Source: Paenibacillus woosongensis (lineage in GTDB: Bacteria > Bacillota > Bacilli > Paenibacillales > Paenibacillaceae). Taken from it: 64,000 bases of DNA. The stretch lies in the NCBI RefSeq assembly GCF_009725165.1, contig NZ_WNZW01000003.1, forward strand, positions 411,551 to 475,550, given 5' to 3'. Shown one piece after another: positions 7,451 through 15,255 of this stretch. How positions within the stretch are numbered: the first letter of the stretch is position 1; every line of letters begins with the position of its first letter. The notes below the pieces were generated by a model that did no database searches, was not told where the DNA came from, and saw nothing but the letters and a program-made list of their open reading frames with translations. A program made the translations under genes and the position numbers.

Positions 7451-8689
7451 GTGAGGAAACGATCAGGAAAATTCAACAAAATATATGCCATGCAGCTCGC
7501 AACAATATTTATAGGATTCGTCATTTTCGGATTTTCGGAAAATATCAAAGGACCTGCTATTCCGCGAATTCAACTGGACTTTATGCTAAACGAAGCACAG
7601 CTTGGGACCTTGTTGTCCCTGAATGCGCTTGGCTATTTAATCGCTTGCTCTTTCACTGCCTATCTGACAAAGATATGGGGAATAAAGCGGGTAACGATTA
7701 TTGCTTTTGCGGCGATGGCTGTCTCAGGTATATTCATTTTTTTCTCGCAGCACTATTCCTTGTTCTCGGCTTCTTATTTCTTAATGTATATTGGAAACGG
7801 GATGCTGGAGATTGGACTGGCTATTCTGGGCGCCCGCATCTTTGTGAAAAATACGGGAACGATGATGAATTTAAGCCATGGCTTCTACGGCCTTAGCTCG
7901 ACAGTTGCACCGCTCATTGCGACGGGTCTAATGGAGGTTACGATCAACGGTTACACGCTGGACTGGCGAGGCATGTATCTGATCATGCTGCTCTTATCCG
8001 TCATACCAATCGTATTTGCGTTGTTTAGCACATTTCCCGGGGATGATATTGAACATGAGGATCGTGTACCTCTAAAAACAATGCTTAAGGATCCCGTCCT
8101 ATGGCTAATGGTGCTTGTATTAACTTTTGGGGTCGTATCCGAACTGGCTGTCGGAGGCTGGCTCGTGAACTTCCTGGAAAAAGCTTATGGTTGGAGCACG
8201 GTATCCGCTTCAGGGATGTTATCTGCCTTTTTCCTGTGCTTTGCGCTTGCCCGGCTACTGCTTGGGCCGTTAACCGACAAAATTGGCTTTACCTTATCTT
8301 TGATTGTATTCTCGGGGTTATCAGCCGCATGTACTTTTGCAGCTATCTTTGGCGGAGAAAATGCAGCCTTTTTATTTGCAGCCGCTGGTATAGGCATTGC
8401 GATGATCTATCCAACGGTCATGGCTTTTATCGCTAGAAGATACCCGAAGGGCAGTGATACTGCAATTACGTTCACCGTTACATTGATGGGAGTAGGCAGC
8501 GTCATCGGCAACTATCTGATCGGGGGAGTGATCGAGGTCACGAAAGGCATTTTCGGAGCAGATACGCATATTGGCCTGTTCCGGGGCCTTCAGGCCGGCT
8601 ATGGAGTTATAGGCTTATGCGCCGCGTTAAGTTCAGTTGCGGGAATTATTTTATATACTTATTTATACAAGCGGAAAGAAATCATTTAA
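7451..8689 (+). CDS. MFS transporter (FucP/sugar-type) of the first ROK module
   Basis: A 412-residue major facilitator with about 12 hydrophobic segments, starting MRKRSGKFNKIYAMQLATIF. Features are GFSENIKGPAIPRIQLDF after helix 1, the cytoplasmic loop KIWGIKRVTI after helix 2 and a matching half-repeat LTDKIGFTLSL in the C-terminal half. The overall pattern resembles sugar or glycoside permeases near ROK regulators. GTG start at 7451 has AAGGAG nine bases upstream. It lies 20 bp behind the ROK gene, so a two-gene operon with sugar-derepressed uptake is the simplest reading. Terminator at 8703. The substrate cannot be determined. Confidence 0.85.
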   Translation: MRKRSGKFNKIYAMQLATIFIGFVIFGFSENIKGPAIPRIQLDFMLNEAQLGTLLSLNALGYLIACSFTAYLTKIWGIKRVTIIAFAAMAVSGIFIFFSQHYSLFSASYFLMYIGNGMLEIGLAILGARIFVKNTGTMMNLSHGFYGLSSTVAPLIATGLMEVTINGYTLDWRGMYLIMLLLSVIPIVFALFSTFPGDDIEHEDRVPLKTMLKDPVLWLMVLVLTFGVVSELAVGGWLVNFLEKAYGWSTVSASGMLSAFFLCFALARLLLGPLTDKIGFTLSLIVFSGLSAACTFAAIFGGENAAFLFAAAGIGIAMIYPTVMAFIARRYPKGSDTAITFTVTLMGVGSVIGNYLIGGVIEVTKGIFGADTHIGLFRGLQAGYGVIGLCAALSSVAGIILYTYLYKRKEII

Positions 8690-8702
8690 TCAAGATTGAA
8701 CC

Positions 8703-8731
8703 GGCAGCCGAAGATCCGGCTGTCTTTTTTT
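8703..8731 (+). terminator. intrinsic terminator of the first ROK-MFS operon
   Basis: Stem GGCAGCCG / CGGCTGTC (one G-U) with a 6-nt loop and a seven-T tail. Confidence 0.85.
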
Positions 8732-8820
8732 AATGGAAGGAAAAATCTGCTTGTCTGTTTTCAAGAAAAGTTTTGATAAGGTTAAAGGAATGACTGTTGC
8801 AGAAAAGGAGGACCACATAT

Positions 8821-9831
8821 ATGAAATTACATTCCTCTGACCGTATTAAAATGCCGCTAGGATTTTGGGCAGGGTTGCGTCAACTAGGGATTTCCGACCA
8901 TGACGTAGCTCGTAAAGCACAACTTCCACTCACTATGATTACTGAACCGGAAGTCACGGGCGCCCAATATTTCGCGATTTGGCAGGCCTATTCCGATCTC
9001 ATTGGCGATACTGCCAAAGGAATCATCAAGCTTGCGACGGCCTTTGACACAGCGAAGTACCCACCGACCGTCTTAGCGACTTACCACGCTCGTGACTACC
9101 GCGACGCTCTGAACCGAATGGCTCGGTACAAGCAGTTGTGTCCACCCGAGAGCTTACGGATCACCGAGGAAGACGAGGACTGTACTATTGAGCTGGAATG
9201 GCAGGATACCGAGCGGCCTGGTCCGCCGATGCTGGTTGGCATCACGCTGGCATTCCTTCTGGAGCTCGGACGACGGGGCACAGGTCACCCGCTGACAGCG
9301 AAGCTCGTCGAATTCTCGCACTCTATGGGCGATTTACAGACCCTTGAAGCTTACTTCGGCTGCCGTATTCAGATCAATGCAAAGCATAATCGGTTGACGC
9401 TGCACCGAAGAGATTTGAGTCGCCCTTTTATCTCTTACAATAAAGAGCTGCTGGAGATTCTGACTCCATTCCTGGATCAGTCGCTTGATGAACAACAGCG
9501 CAGCCTTTCCATGACTGAGATGGTCAAATGGATCATGAAACGCAGCCTAACTGGAGGACGATTAAATATTCAGGCAGTCGCGAAGGAGCTCAGTATGAGC
9601 GATCGGACCCTGCAGCGTCGGCTGAATGACGAAAACACGAGCTTCAAGGAACTGATGATACAAGCTAGACGTGAGCAAGCACGAGAATACTTGGCAGACC
9701 CCTCGTTGGATATTAAAGAAGTGGCATATTTGATAGGTTATGAGGATCAGAACTCATTCTACCGCGCCTTCCGCCTTTGGGAAGGTGTTACCCCATCAAA
9801 ATGGCGTACTCAGCATTTAGGGGCGAACTGA
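8821..9831 (+). CDS. AraC-family regulator with an AraC arabinose-binding-type N domain
   Basis: A 336-residue regulator. The N-terminal ~190 residues (FWAGLRQLGISDHDVARKAQLP..., FDTAKYPPTVLATYHARDYRDAL) match the PF12625-type sensor found in OruR/ArgR-like AraC regulators. The C-terminal ~100 residues form the double helix-turn-helix (LNIQAVAKELSMSDRTLQRRL and DIKEVAYLIGYEDQNSFYRAFRLWEGVTPSKWR). ATG 8821 follows AAAGGAGG at normal spacing. The short-chain dehydrogenase 110 bp downstream on the same strand is a plausible target. This AraC subfamily is far commoner in Proteobacteria than in Bacillota, which hints at transfer. Confidence 0.88.
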   Translation: MKLHSSDRIKMPLGFWAGLRQLGISDHDVARKAQLPLTMITEPEVTGAQYFAIWQAYSDLIGDTAKGIIKLATAFDTAKYPPTVLATYHARDYRDALNRMARYKQLCPPESLRITEEDEDCTIELEWQDTERPGPPMLVGITLAFLLELGRRGTGHPLTAKLVEFSHSMGDLQTLEAYFGCRIQINAKHNRLTLHRRDLSRPFISYNKELLEILTPFLDQSLDEQQRSLSMTEMVKWIMKRSLTGGRLNIQAVAKELSMSDRTLQRRLNDENTSFKELMIQARREQAREYLADPSLDIKEVAYLIGYEDQNSFYRAFRLWEGVTPSKWRTQHLGAN

Positions 9832-9943
9832 TATTCATTTGGCGTGTTAAACAAGAAATTTGGCGCAGCAGGCTAGTTACCGGGCAATTCAGACAAGGTA
9901 ATATAATCACTATCCGAAGCATAAAGGAGATATGGATTATATT

Positions 9944-10738
9944 ATGGATATGGGATTAAACAATAAAACTGCTTTAGTTACGGGATCAACGAAAGGCATA
10001 GGTAAAGCCATTGCCATTGAACTTGCCAAGGAAGGTGTTAATGTCCTCATTAATGGACGAAATTACGAGGAAGTAGAACGAATTGTAAATGAAATCAAGT
10101 CAGATTTCCCGGCTACCTCTCCTCAAAATGCTGCAGCCGATATAGTAGATAAAGAGCAAAGAGAAGCTTTATTCGGGAAATTTCCCAATATTGATATTTT
10201 AGTGAACAACATGGGAATATATGAAATCATGCAATATGAAGACGCTGACGATGAAGTATGGGACAAATATATCCATACTAATGTTCTTGCTGCAAATGCC
10301 TTAACTAAATATTATTTGCCTAAAATGCTGCAAAATGATTTTGGCCGCGTTATCTTTATGGCGAGTGAAGAAGCCATGATGCCTTCGGGTAAAATGCCTC
10401 AATATGCAGTAACCAAATCCATGCTGTTATCACTGTCAAAAAGTTTATCTAAGTTAACGGTAGGAACAGAAGTTACGGTTAATACGGTCATGCCAGGACC
10501 GACACTGTCTGAAAATGTGCATCAAATTATTGCGGGGATATACCCGGATGAGGATATGTCTTTTTCAGAAAAAGAGAAAAAATTTATGGAGACAAACCTG
10601 CCTCAATCGGAATTACAGCGATTTATCAGGCCTATCGAAATAGGCAGACTGGTTGCATTTATATGCAGTCCTCATGCATCCGCATTTAAAGGTTCTCCGA
10701 TCCGTATGGATGGGGGGATGGTGCCGACTATTATCTAG
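9944..10738 (+). CDS. short-chain dehydrogenase/reductase (SDR), first paralogue
   Basis: A 264-residue classical SDR. It has the cofactor motif TGSTKGIG (residues 13-20) with GRN at the end of beta 2, suggesting NADP(H), the NNMG motif, and catalytic Ser141-Tyr154-Lys158 (ASEEAM and QYAVTKS). ATG 9944 is chosen because it makes the N terminus collinear with the paralogue at 33144-33938, which has Ser, Tyr and Lys at identical positions; the ATG at 9932 is only two bases from its GGAG. Probably an oxidoreductase for a small carbonyl compound; the substrate is unknown. It may depend on the upstream AraC regulator. Confidence 0.88.
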   Translation: MDMGLNNKTALVTGSTKGIGKAIAIELAKEGVNVLINGRNYEEVERIVNEIKSDFPATSPQNAAADIVDKEQREALFGKFPNIDILVNNMGIYEIMQYEDADDEVWDKYIHTNVLAANALTKYYLPKMLQNDFGRVIFMASEEAMMPSGKMPQYAVTKSMLLSLSKSLSKLTVGTEVTVNTVMPGPTLSENVHQIIAGIYPDEDMSFSEKEKKFMETNLPQSELQRFIRPIEIGRLVAFICSPHASAFKGSPIRMDGGMVPTII

Positions 10739-10817
10739 TGAAAACCAAACGACATTCATGTAAAATCAAGTTATGACTGTCTTACTGATTCAAAGTATGA
10801 GTAAGGGAGGGGGGCCT

Positions 10818-11822
10818 ATGAGAATAGCAAACGCCAATTTGATGAAAGAAATCAATCTGAACAATGTACGCCATGTCATGAAACGGATTGAAACGGCAAC
10901 CAAACCCCAATTGGCCTCACTTACCAAGCTGAGCGTAGTTACAATAAACTCCCTAGTCAAGGAACTTCATGAGCTGGGGGAACTGCTTGAGGATGATACC
11001 GTTCCCTCGAACGGGGGGAGACCTGCCCAAACCTATCGCTACAACTATGATTTCAGCCTTGCGCTCGTTCTTTACTTGAAAGAGGAGCAAGGGCAGGAGC
11101 TGGTATCAGCATCGGTTGTAAATTTGGAAGGTCGTATCGTGTCAAAAGAAGATTTTATGATGTCCGCATTTGATCGTCAGAGGTTTTATGAGATTATAGA
11201 GCATTTTCTCACATTACATCCATCCATTAAGGTAATTGGCGTAGGCATCCCCGGACAGGCGGTCAATGGCGAGATTACGGTAAGCAGTCATCAGGAGCTG
11301 AGAGGCTCTCGCATTATTGAAGAAATTGAATCGAAGTTCGGGCTGCCTGTTATGGTCGAGAACGATATTAATGCAGCGCTCAGCGGGTATTGTATTAGGC
11401 AGGATGTCGATTTGGAGCACTGTGTGCTCGGCATCTATTTCCCTAGAAGGTATCCGCCAGGCATGGGCATTTATTTGGATGGAAAGATTGTCAAAGGAAA
11501 GAATGGAATGTCGGGAGAAATCAAATTTCTTCCACACGGTCCAGATTGGCAGCGTGAGATGAGTAAGCCAGCATTTATGGATGCGGTCTGCCAGATTATT
11601 CAAACCGTTAATGCCGTTCTGGCTCCTGACAAAATCGTGATCTATCAGGACAGAGTGGAAGCAGATGCCTGGAATCCAGCCTGGGAATCTTATCAGCTTC
11701 GGCAGCCTATGCCGTCATATCCTGCTGTGGTTTTACAGCAGACATTTCAACAGGATTTCGAGGCTGGCATGCGCTGGCTAACACTCAAATCCTTAGAGCC
11801 CAGCCTGGCTCAATTCGGTTAA
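10818..11822 (+). CDS. ROK-family transcriptional regulator (second copy)
   Basis: A ~334-residue relative of the ROK protein at 6387. It has an HTH (KPQLASLTKLSVVTINSLVKELHELGEL), a wing GGRPAQTYRYN, and a ROK fold with IGVGIPGQAVNGEI, VMVENDINAALSGYC and GMGIYLDGKIVKG. The two proteins align through their length, including the loss of the zinc cluster (GEIKFLPHG), so both are dedicated regulators from one subfamily. ATG 10818 follows GGGAGGGGGG; the longer frame from 10773 lacks a ribosome site. A strong hairpin follows at 11824, then a promoter and dyad in front of the second MFS gene, so regulator and transporter are adjacent but probably separately transcribed. Confidence 0.87.
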   Translation: MRIANANLMKEINLNNVRHVMKRIETATKPQLASLTKLSVVTINSLVKELHELGELLEDDTVPSNGGRPAQTYRYNYDFSLALVLYLKEEQGQELVSASVVNLEGRIVSKEDFMMSAFDRQRFYEIIEHFLTLHPSIKVIGVGIPGQAVNGEITVSSHQELRGSRIIEEIESKFGLPVMVENDINAALSGYCIRQDVDLEHCVLGIYFPRRYPPGMGIYLDGKIVKGKNGMSGEIKFLPHGPDWQREMSKPAFMDAVCQIIQTVNAVLAPDKIVIYQDRVEADAWNPAWESYQLRQPMPSYPAVVLQQTFQQDFEAGMRWLTLKSLEPSLAQFG

Positions 11823-11823
11823 G

Positions 11824-11856
11824 GACACCCTCTTGAAGTGAATTCAAGGGGGTGTC
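11824..11856 (+). terminator. hairpin after the second ROK gene
   Basis: 14-bp stem GACACCCTCTTGAA / TTCAAGGGGGTGTC with one G-U pair and a 5-nt loop. The T tail is poor, so termination may be partial. Confidence 0.55.
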
Positions 11857-11869
11857 TGCGTTGCATGTC

Positions 11870-11921
11870 TTGACAAAGAAAAACACCTTCTGCATACTTA
11901 ATAAAGATCCTTTATTAAGTA
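11870..11921 (+). promoter_or_regulatory. promoter and operator for the second MFS gene
   Basis: TTGACA (11870-11875) is followed after 17 bp by a -10-like CATACT (11893-11898). Overlapping the -10 is a perfect inverted repeat TACTTAATAAAG (11895-11906), atc, CTTTATTAAGTA (11910-11921). Position and symmetry suit repression by the neighbouring ROK regulator. Confidence 0.6.
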
Positions 11922-11977
11922 GTTTTAAAAGTTCTAAAGCATAGTACATTTTCATTGAAGCGGGAGAAGGTGTATAT

Positions 11978-13198
11978 TTGGCAACCTGGTTTTTGATTAT
12001 TATCTATCTAGCTTTTATTAGTCTGGGACTTCCAGATTCATTGCTTGGATCGGCATGGCCGGTGATCTGGCCTGACATTGGTTCTTCGTTCGGCTCTGCT
12101 GGGATTGTATCTATGATTATTGCAGGAGGAACTATCGTTTCCAGCTTGGCGAGCGGGAGTATCATTCAACGATGGGGTACCGGAAAAATCACGTTATTCA
12201 GCTGTTTAATGACCGCGGGAGCACTGCTTGGTTTTTCTATGGCACCGTCCATGCTCTGGTTTGTCATTCTAGCTATTCCGCTAGGGCTAGGCGCAGGTGC
12301 CGTGGATGCGGCTTTGAACCATTACGTAGCTGAAAACTATAAGGCTCATCACATGAATTGGTTACACTGCTTCTGGGGTGTAGGAGCAACGATGGGACCC
12401 ATCATTATGTCCGCCTATATTGCAGGCCAGAACTCCTGGAGGGGAGGCTATGCTGCGGTTGCCCTCATTCAGTTTATACTTGTAATCATTTTACTTGTTA
12501 CGCTCCCTTTATGGAAGCGGGTCGCTGCAGCTCGAAAACTTGAGTATCCTCAAAGCGATGAACCAGTCGAACGCGGCAAACTGCAGTCTGAGACGATTGC
12601 CAAACTCAATGTTTTGCATATTAAAGGCGTCAAACCAACCCTTATCGCATTTTTATTCTATTGCGGGGTGGAGGCCACCGTAGGGTTATGGGGAGCCAGT
12701 TACTTGGTTGGGGCAAGAAATATTACAGCAGAAACAGCTGCGGGATGGATTTCTTTATACTATGGCGGTATAACGGTGGGCAGGCTGATTACCGGATTTA
12801 TTACGCTGAAAGTCAGCAATCGCCTGCTGATCCGTTATGGTCAGCTGATTAGTATTGCAGGGGGAATCATTCTGTTGCTTCCACTGCCGATTTCGTTTTC
12901 TCTGATCGGGTTTGTTCTGATTGGACTCGGTCTGGCTCCCATCTATCCTGGGCTTCTGCATGAAACGCCGTCTCGGTTTGGGAGAGAAAATTCAGCAAAA
13001 CTGATGGGTTATCAGATGGCTGTCGCTTATACGGGAACCACATTGCTACCTCCAACCTTTGGACTCATCGCCACGCAAACGAGCTTAACCTTATTCCCGT
13101 TTGTTGTGCTTGCTTTACTTATTTTCATGTTACTGAGTGCGGAGAAAGTAAACCTTATTTTGAGCCAACAAGCGAAAGGGAATGTTGCCGAAGAATAG
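11978..13198 (+). CDS. MFS transporter of the second ROK module
   Basis: A 406-residue major facilitator with about 12 hydrophobic helices, starting IYLAFISLGLPDSLLGSAWPVIW. This is the pattern of the YfkF/FucP-like permeases often paired with ROK regulators. Intracellular loop motifs QRWGTGKITLF and a half-repeat LKVSNRLLIRYG are visible. TTG start at 11978 has GAGAAGG upstream. It does not closely resemble the MFS gene at 7451 beyond the fold, so the two ROK-MFS modules share the regulator type rather than being a simple recent duplication. The C terminus abuts the convergent SRAP gene at 13227. Confidence 0.83.
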   Translation: MATWFLIIIYLAFISLGLPDSLLGSAWPVIWPDIGSSFGSAGIVSMIIAGGTIVSSLASGSIIQRWGTGKITLFSCLMTAGALLGFSMAPSMLWFVILAIPLGLGAGAVDAALNHYVAENYKAHHMNWLHCFWGVGATMGPIIMSAYIAGQNSWRGGYAAVALIQFILVIILLVTLPLWKRVAAARKLEYPQSDEPVERGKLQSETIAKLNVLHIKGVKPTLIAFLFYCGVEATVGLWGASYLVGARNITAETAAGWISLYYGGITVGRLITGFITLKVSNRLLIRYGQLISIAGGIILLLPLPISFSLIGFVLIGLGLAPIYPGLLHETPSRFGRENSAKLMGYQMAVAYTGTTLLPPTFGLIATQTSLTLFPFVVLALLIFMLLSAEKVNLILSQQAKGNVAEE

Positions 13199-13226
13199 CA
13201 TGAATCAATGATCCGGGCGCGGGAAA

Positions 13227-13901
13227 TCAGCGCTTGATCCACGCCCGGTTTAAATCCATTTCCCGAATGCATTCATCGGTGTCATGCCTGTTGTTCTCGA
13301 TCAATGGCGTTACCGCATACGCATGCATTTCTGCCGCCGAATGAGGCATTAGTATCGGATCGAGGGCATCGAGGTCGTTCGTCTGCTCATCGAGCCACCG
13401 GTTCATGTTCCCCGGAGACAGAATTGCCGGCATGCGGCTCTCAAATTCCCCAATCAGCGGGTTGGCTTCCGTCATGACCAGAGTGCAGGTGCGGAGCGGT
13501 TCCCCGCGTGCATCCCGCCAAATTTCGTATAGCCCGGCGACTCCAAACATACTGCGGTTTTTCATGACTACCCGCACCGCATACGATCTTTTTCCCTCCT
13601 GCTTCCAATAATACAACCCGTTGCACGGGATGATGCACCGCTGTTTATCCACCATTTTGCGATAGGCCGGATTTCGGTGCACGTTCCTAAGATCCGCGTT
13701 AATCGCATCTTTACCCCAATAAGGAATGAAGCCCCAACGAAATTCATCCAGAATTCGCTCCCCGTTTTGTTGCAGGACGACCGGTATATTTTGCGTTGGG
13801 CTGATATTATAGCGGTTCCTATAGTAATACATCACTCTTTCGATCTGAAAATGCTCTTGAACCTCCGGCAGCTCGGCTGCCATTGAAAAACGTTGACACA
13901 T
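13227..13901 (-). CDS. SRAP (YedK/HMCES-like) family protein with altered catalytic residues
   Basis: A 224-residue SRAP-domain protein. This family crosslinks through Cys2 to abasic sites in single-stranded DNA. Cys2 is kept (MCQRFS), as are the Asn in the NAxxxx motif (INAD, Asn68), the RWGFIPYW region and RCIIPCNG. But the FYEW motif reads LYYW (Glu to Tyr98), and the HDRMP motif reads ESRMP (His to Glu154). In E. coli YedK those Glu and His residues support thiazolidine crosslink chemistry. The crosslink could form by another route, or the protein may only bind DNA. It is single on the minus strand, convergent with the MFS gene. Confidence 0.85.
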   Translation of the reverse strand: MCQRFSMAAELPEVQEHFQIERVMYYYRNRYNISPTQNIPVVLQQNGERILDEFRWGFIPYWGKDAINADLRNVHRNPAYRKMVDKQRCIIPCNGLYYWKQEGKRSYAVRVVMKNRSMFGVAGLYEIWRDARGEPLRTCTLVMTEANPLIGEFESRMPAILSPGNMNRWLDEQTNDLDALDPILMPHSAAEMHAYAVTPLIENNRHDTDECIREMDLNRAWIKR

Positions 13902-14051
13902 GGAATCAGCCTCCTCATAACCGTAGTTTTGGTTAAATGAGGAAATTTATTCATGCTTTCGGCGATATCTGAAATGAGTGTGAAATGATAATTGGATAGA
14001 AGGGAGTATAATAGGGATATAAGAACAGCCTAGAAAAGGGAGAATTTGATT

Positions 14052-14573
14052 ATGAACGACAAGCAGTTTGAACATATTTTCGCGCTGATGAAAGCCTCGT
14101 TCCCAACAAGTGAACGAAGAAGTTACACCGGACAGAAGGAATTGCTGGCCGATCCGCATTACCGTCTCATTACGAAAACAAACAGCGATAACCAAGTGAT
14201 CGCGTTTATGGCCGTATGGGAATTTCCTTCGTTCCGGTTCATCGAACATATTGCTGTTGATCCAAACACGCGTGGGAGCGGTATAGGCGGCAAAATCATG
14301 GCGTCCTATATTGAAGAGTCATCCAAGCCCATCCTGTTGGAGGTAGAATATCCTGACACTGACATGGCACAACGGAGAATAGGCTTTTATGAGCGCTTGG
14401 GGTTCCGGCTCAATCCTTTTGACTATGTGCAGCCGCCTCTACAGGAAGGGGAGACCTATTTACCGCTGAAGATTATGAGCTACCCTCGAATTCTTACGGA
14501 AGAGGAGTTTATCCATCGAAAAGAAATCCTGTATACAAACGTGTATAAGGTTACTGAGCTGCCGAGTCAATGA
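14052..14573 (+). CDS. GNAT-family N-acetyltransferase
   Basis: A 173-residue acetyltransferase with the acetyl-CoA motif A in [15 protein letters not shown] (R/Q-x-x-G-x-G/A) and motif [13 protein letters not shown]. The beta-4 strand FIEHIAV precedes it. The C terminus is extended by ~35 residues ([16 protein letters not shown]). The substrate (an amine on a small molecule or protein) is not evident. ATG 14052 lies 9 bp after GGGAG; TTG 14046 is the alternative. Its stop codon lies in the terminator loop. Confidence 0.85.
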   Translation: MNDKQFEHIFALMKASFPTSERRSYTGQKELLADPHYRLITKTNSDNQVIAFMAVWEFPSFRFIEHIAVDPNTRGSGIGGKIMASYIEESSKPILLEVEYPDTDMAQRRIGFYERLGFRLNPFDYVQPPLQEGETYLPLKIMSYPRILTEEEFIHRKEILYTNVYKVTELPSQ

Positions 14574-14592
14574 TGACTCGGCAGCCCCTTTT
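14558..14592. terminator. terminator of the acetyltransferase gene
   Basis: Perfect 12-bp stem GCTGCCGAGTCA / TGACTCGGCAGC with a 4-nt loop containing the stop codon, then CCCTTTTT. The erm-like remnant stops at this same hairpin. Confidence 0.85.
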
Positions 14593-14995
14593 TCCATGAT
14601 GATCACGCCTCTTTGAAAACCGCTGGAAGGATTGCTGAGAAGCATTTTCATAATTGGCGTTGTTATCGCGTACGGAATATTGGAGACAACAACAAATTTT
14701 TCTTTTGGCAGACGGATTTTCATAATGTCCTGATGTATAATCATGGTATTCGATTGTTTCGCTGTCTTCCGTTTGAGGACCTCGACAAATTTGGCATCAT
14801 ACTCTACGGCCAACACCTTCTTAGCTTTTTGATTAAGCACGGTTGTCAATGCTCCTTTTCCAGCTCCTAATTCTAAAACCGTATCTTCACTGCTTATCTT
14901 CGCTAAATTCACCATGTCCGCAGCAGCTTCTTATTATGCATTAAATGCTGCCGGAGAAATAGGAGGCTCTCTGCGGCTTAATTTTCGTTGGGGGA
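14590..14995 (-). pseudogene. decayed erm-like 23S rRNA adenine methyltransferase
   Basis: Reading the minus strand, the open part begins [24 protein letters not shown] and includes the SAM motif I (ELGAGKGAL), the acidic loop VEYDAKF, the motif [21 protein letters not shown] and [14 protein letters not shown]. These are the order and spacing of Erm dimethyltransferases that methylate 23S rRNA A2058 for macrolide-lincosamide-streptogramin B resistance. Upstream, another frame encodes [11 protein letters not shown], the expected N-terminal motif (GQHLMHNKK). At least two single-base deletions (near 14940 and 14965-14975) separate the pieces. The C-terminal third is missing, cut off at the GNAT terminator. 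Non-functional remnant. Confidence 0.75.
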
Positions 14996-15047
14996 AGGTC
15001 CCATTCCTAATGAGGCGCAGCTGAATAAAGATACTTTATAGGGATAC

Positions 15048-15080
15048 AGAGGAGAACCGCTTAGGAACTCCTCTTTTTTA
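15048..15080 (+). terminator. small intrinsic terminator upstream of the glucanase gene
   Basis: AGAGGAG / CTCCTCT stem with a 13-nt loop followed by six T. No intact gene is upstream on this strand, so it may isolate the glucanase promoter. Confidence 0.6.
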
Positions 15081-15193
15081 TTGTTTTGGGTGGGGTAAAA
15101 ACAAGATCGATAATCCGAAATTTTGGGACACAATCCCAAATATGGTATCTATTCATCGTGTTAGGAATTCGATAGAATTAAGACGCTCTCTGC

Positions 15194-15207
15194 TGTAAGC
15201 GTTTTCT
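15194..15207 (+). promoter_or_regulatory. cre-like CcpA site upstream of the glucanase gene
   Basis: TGTAAGCGTTTTCT matches the catabolite-responsive element consensus TGWAANCGNTNWCA at all but the last base. It lies 50 bp before the start codon of a polysaccharide hydrolase, as expected for carbon catabolite repression. Confidence 0.55.
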
Positions 15208-15255
15208 AACAGGGCTTAGGCCGGGTGCATCTACTACGAATAAGGGAGTGTATTT

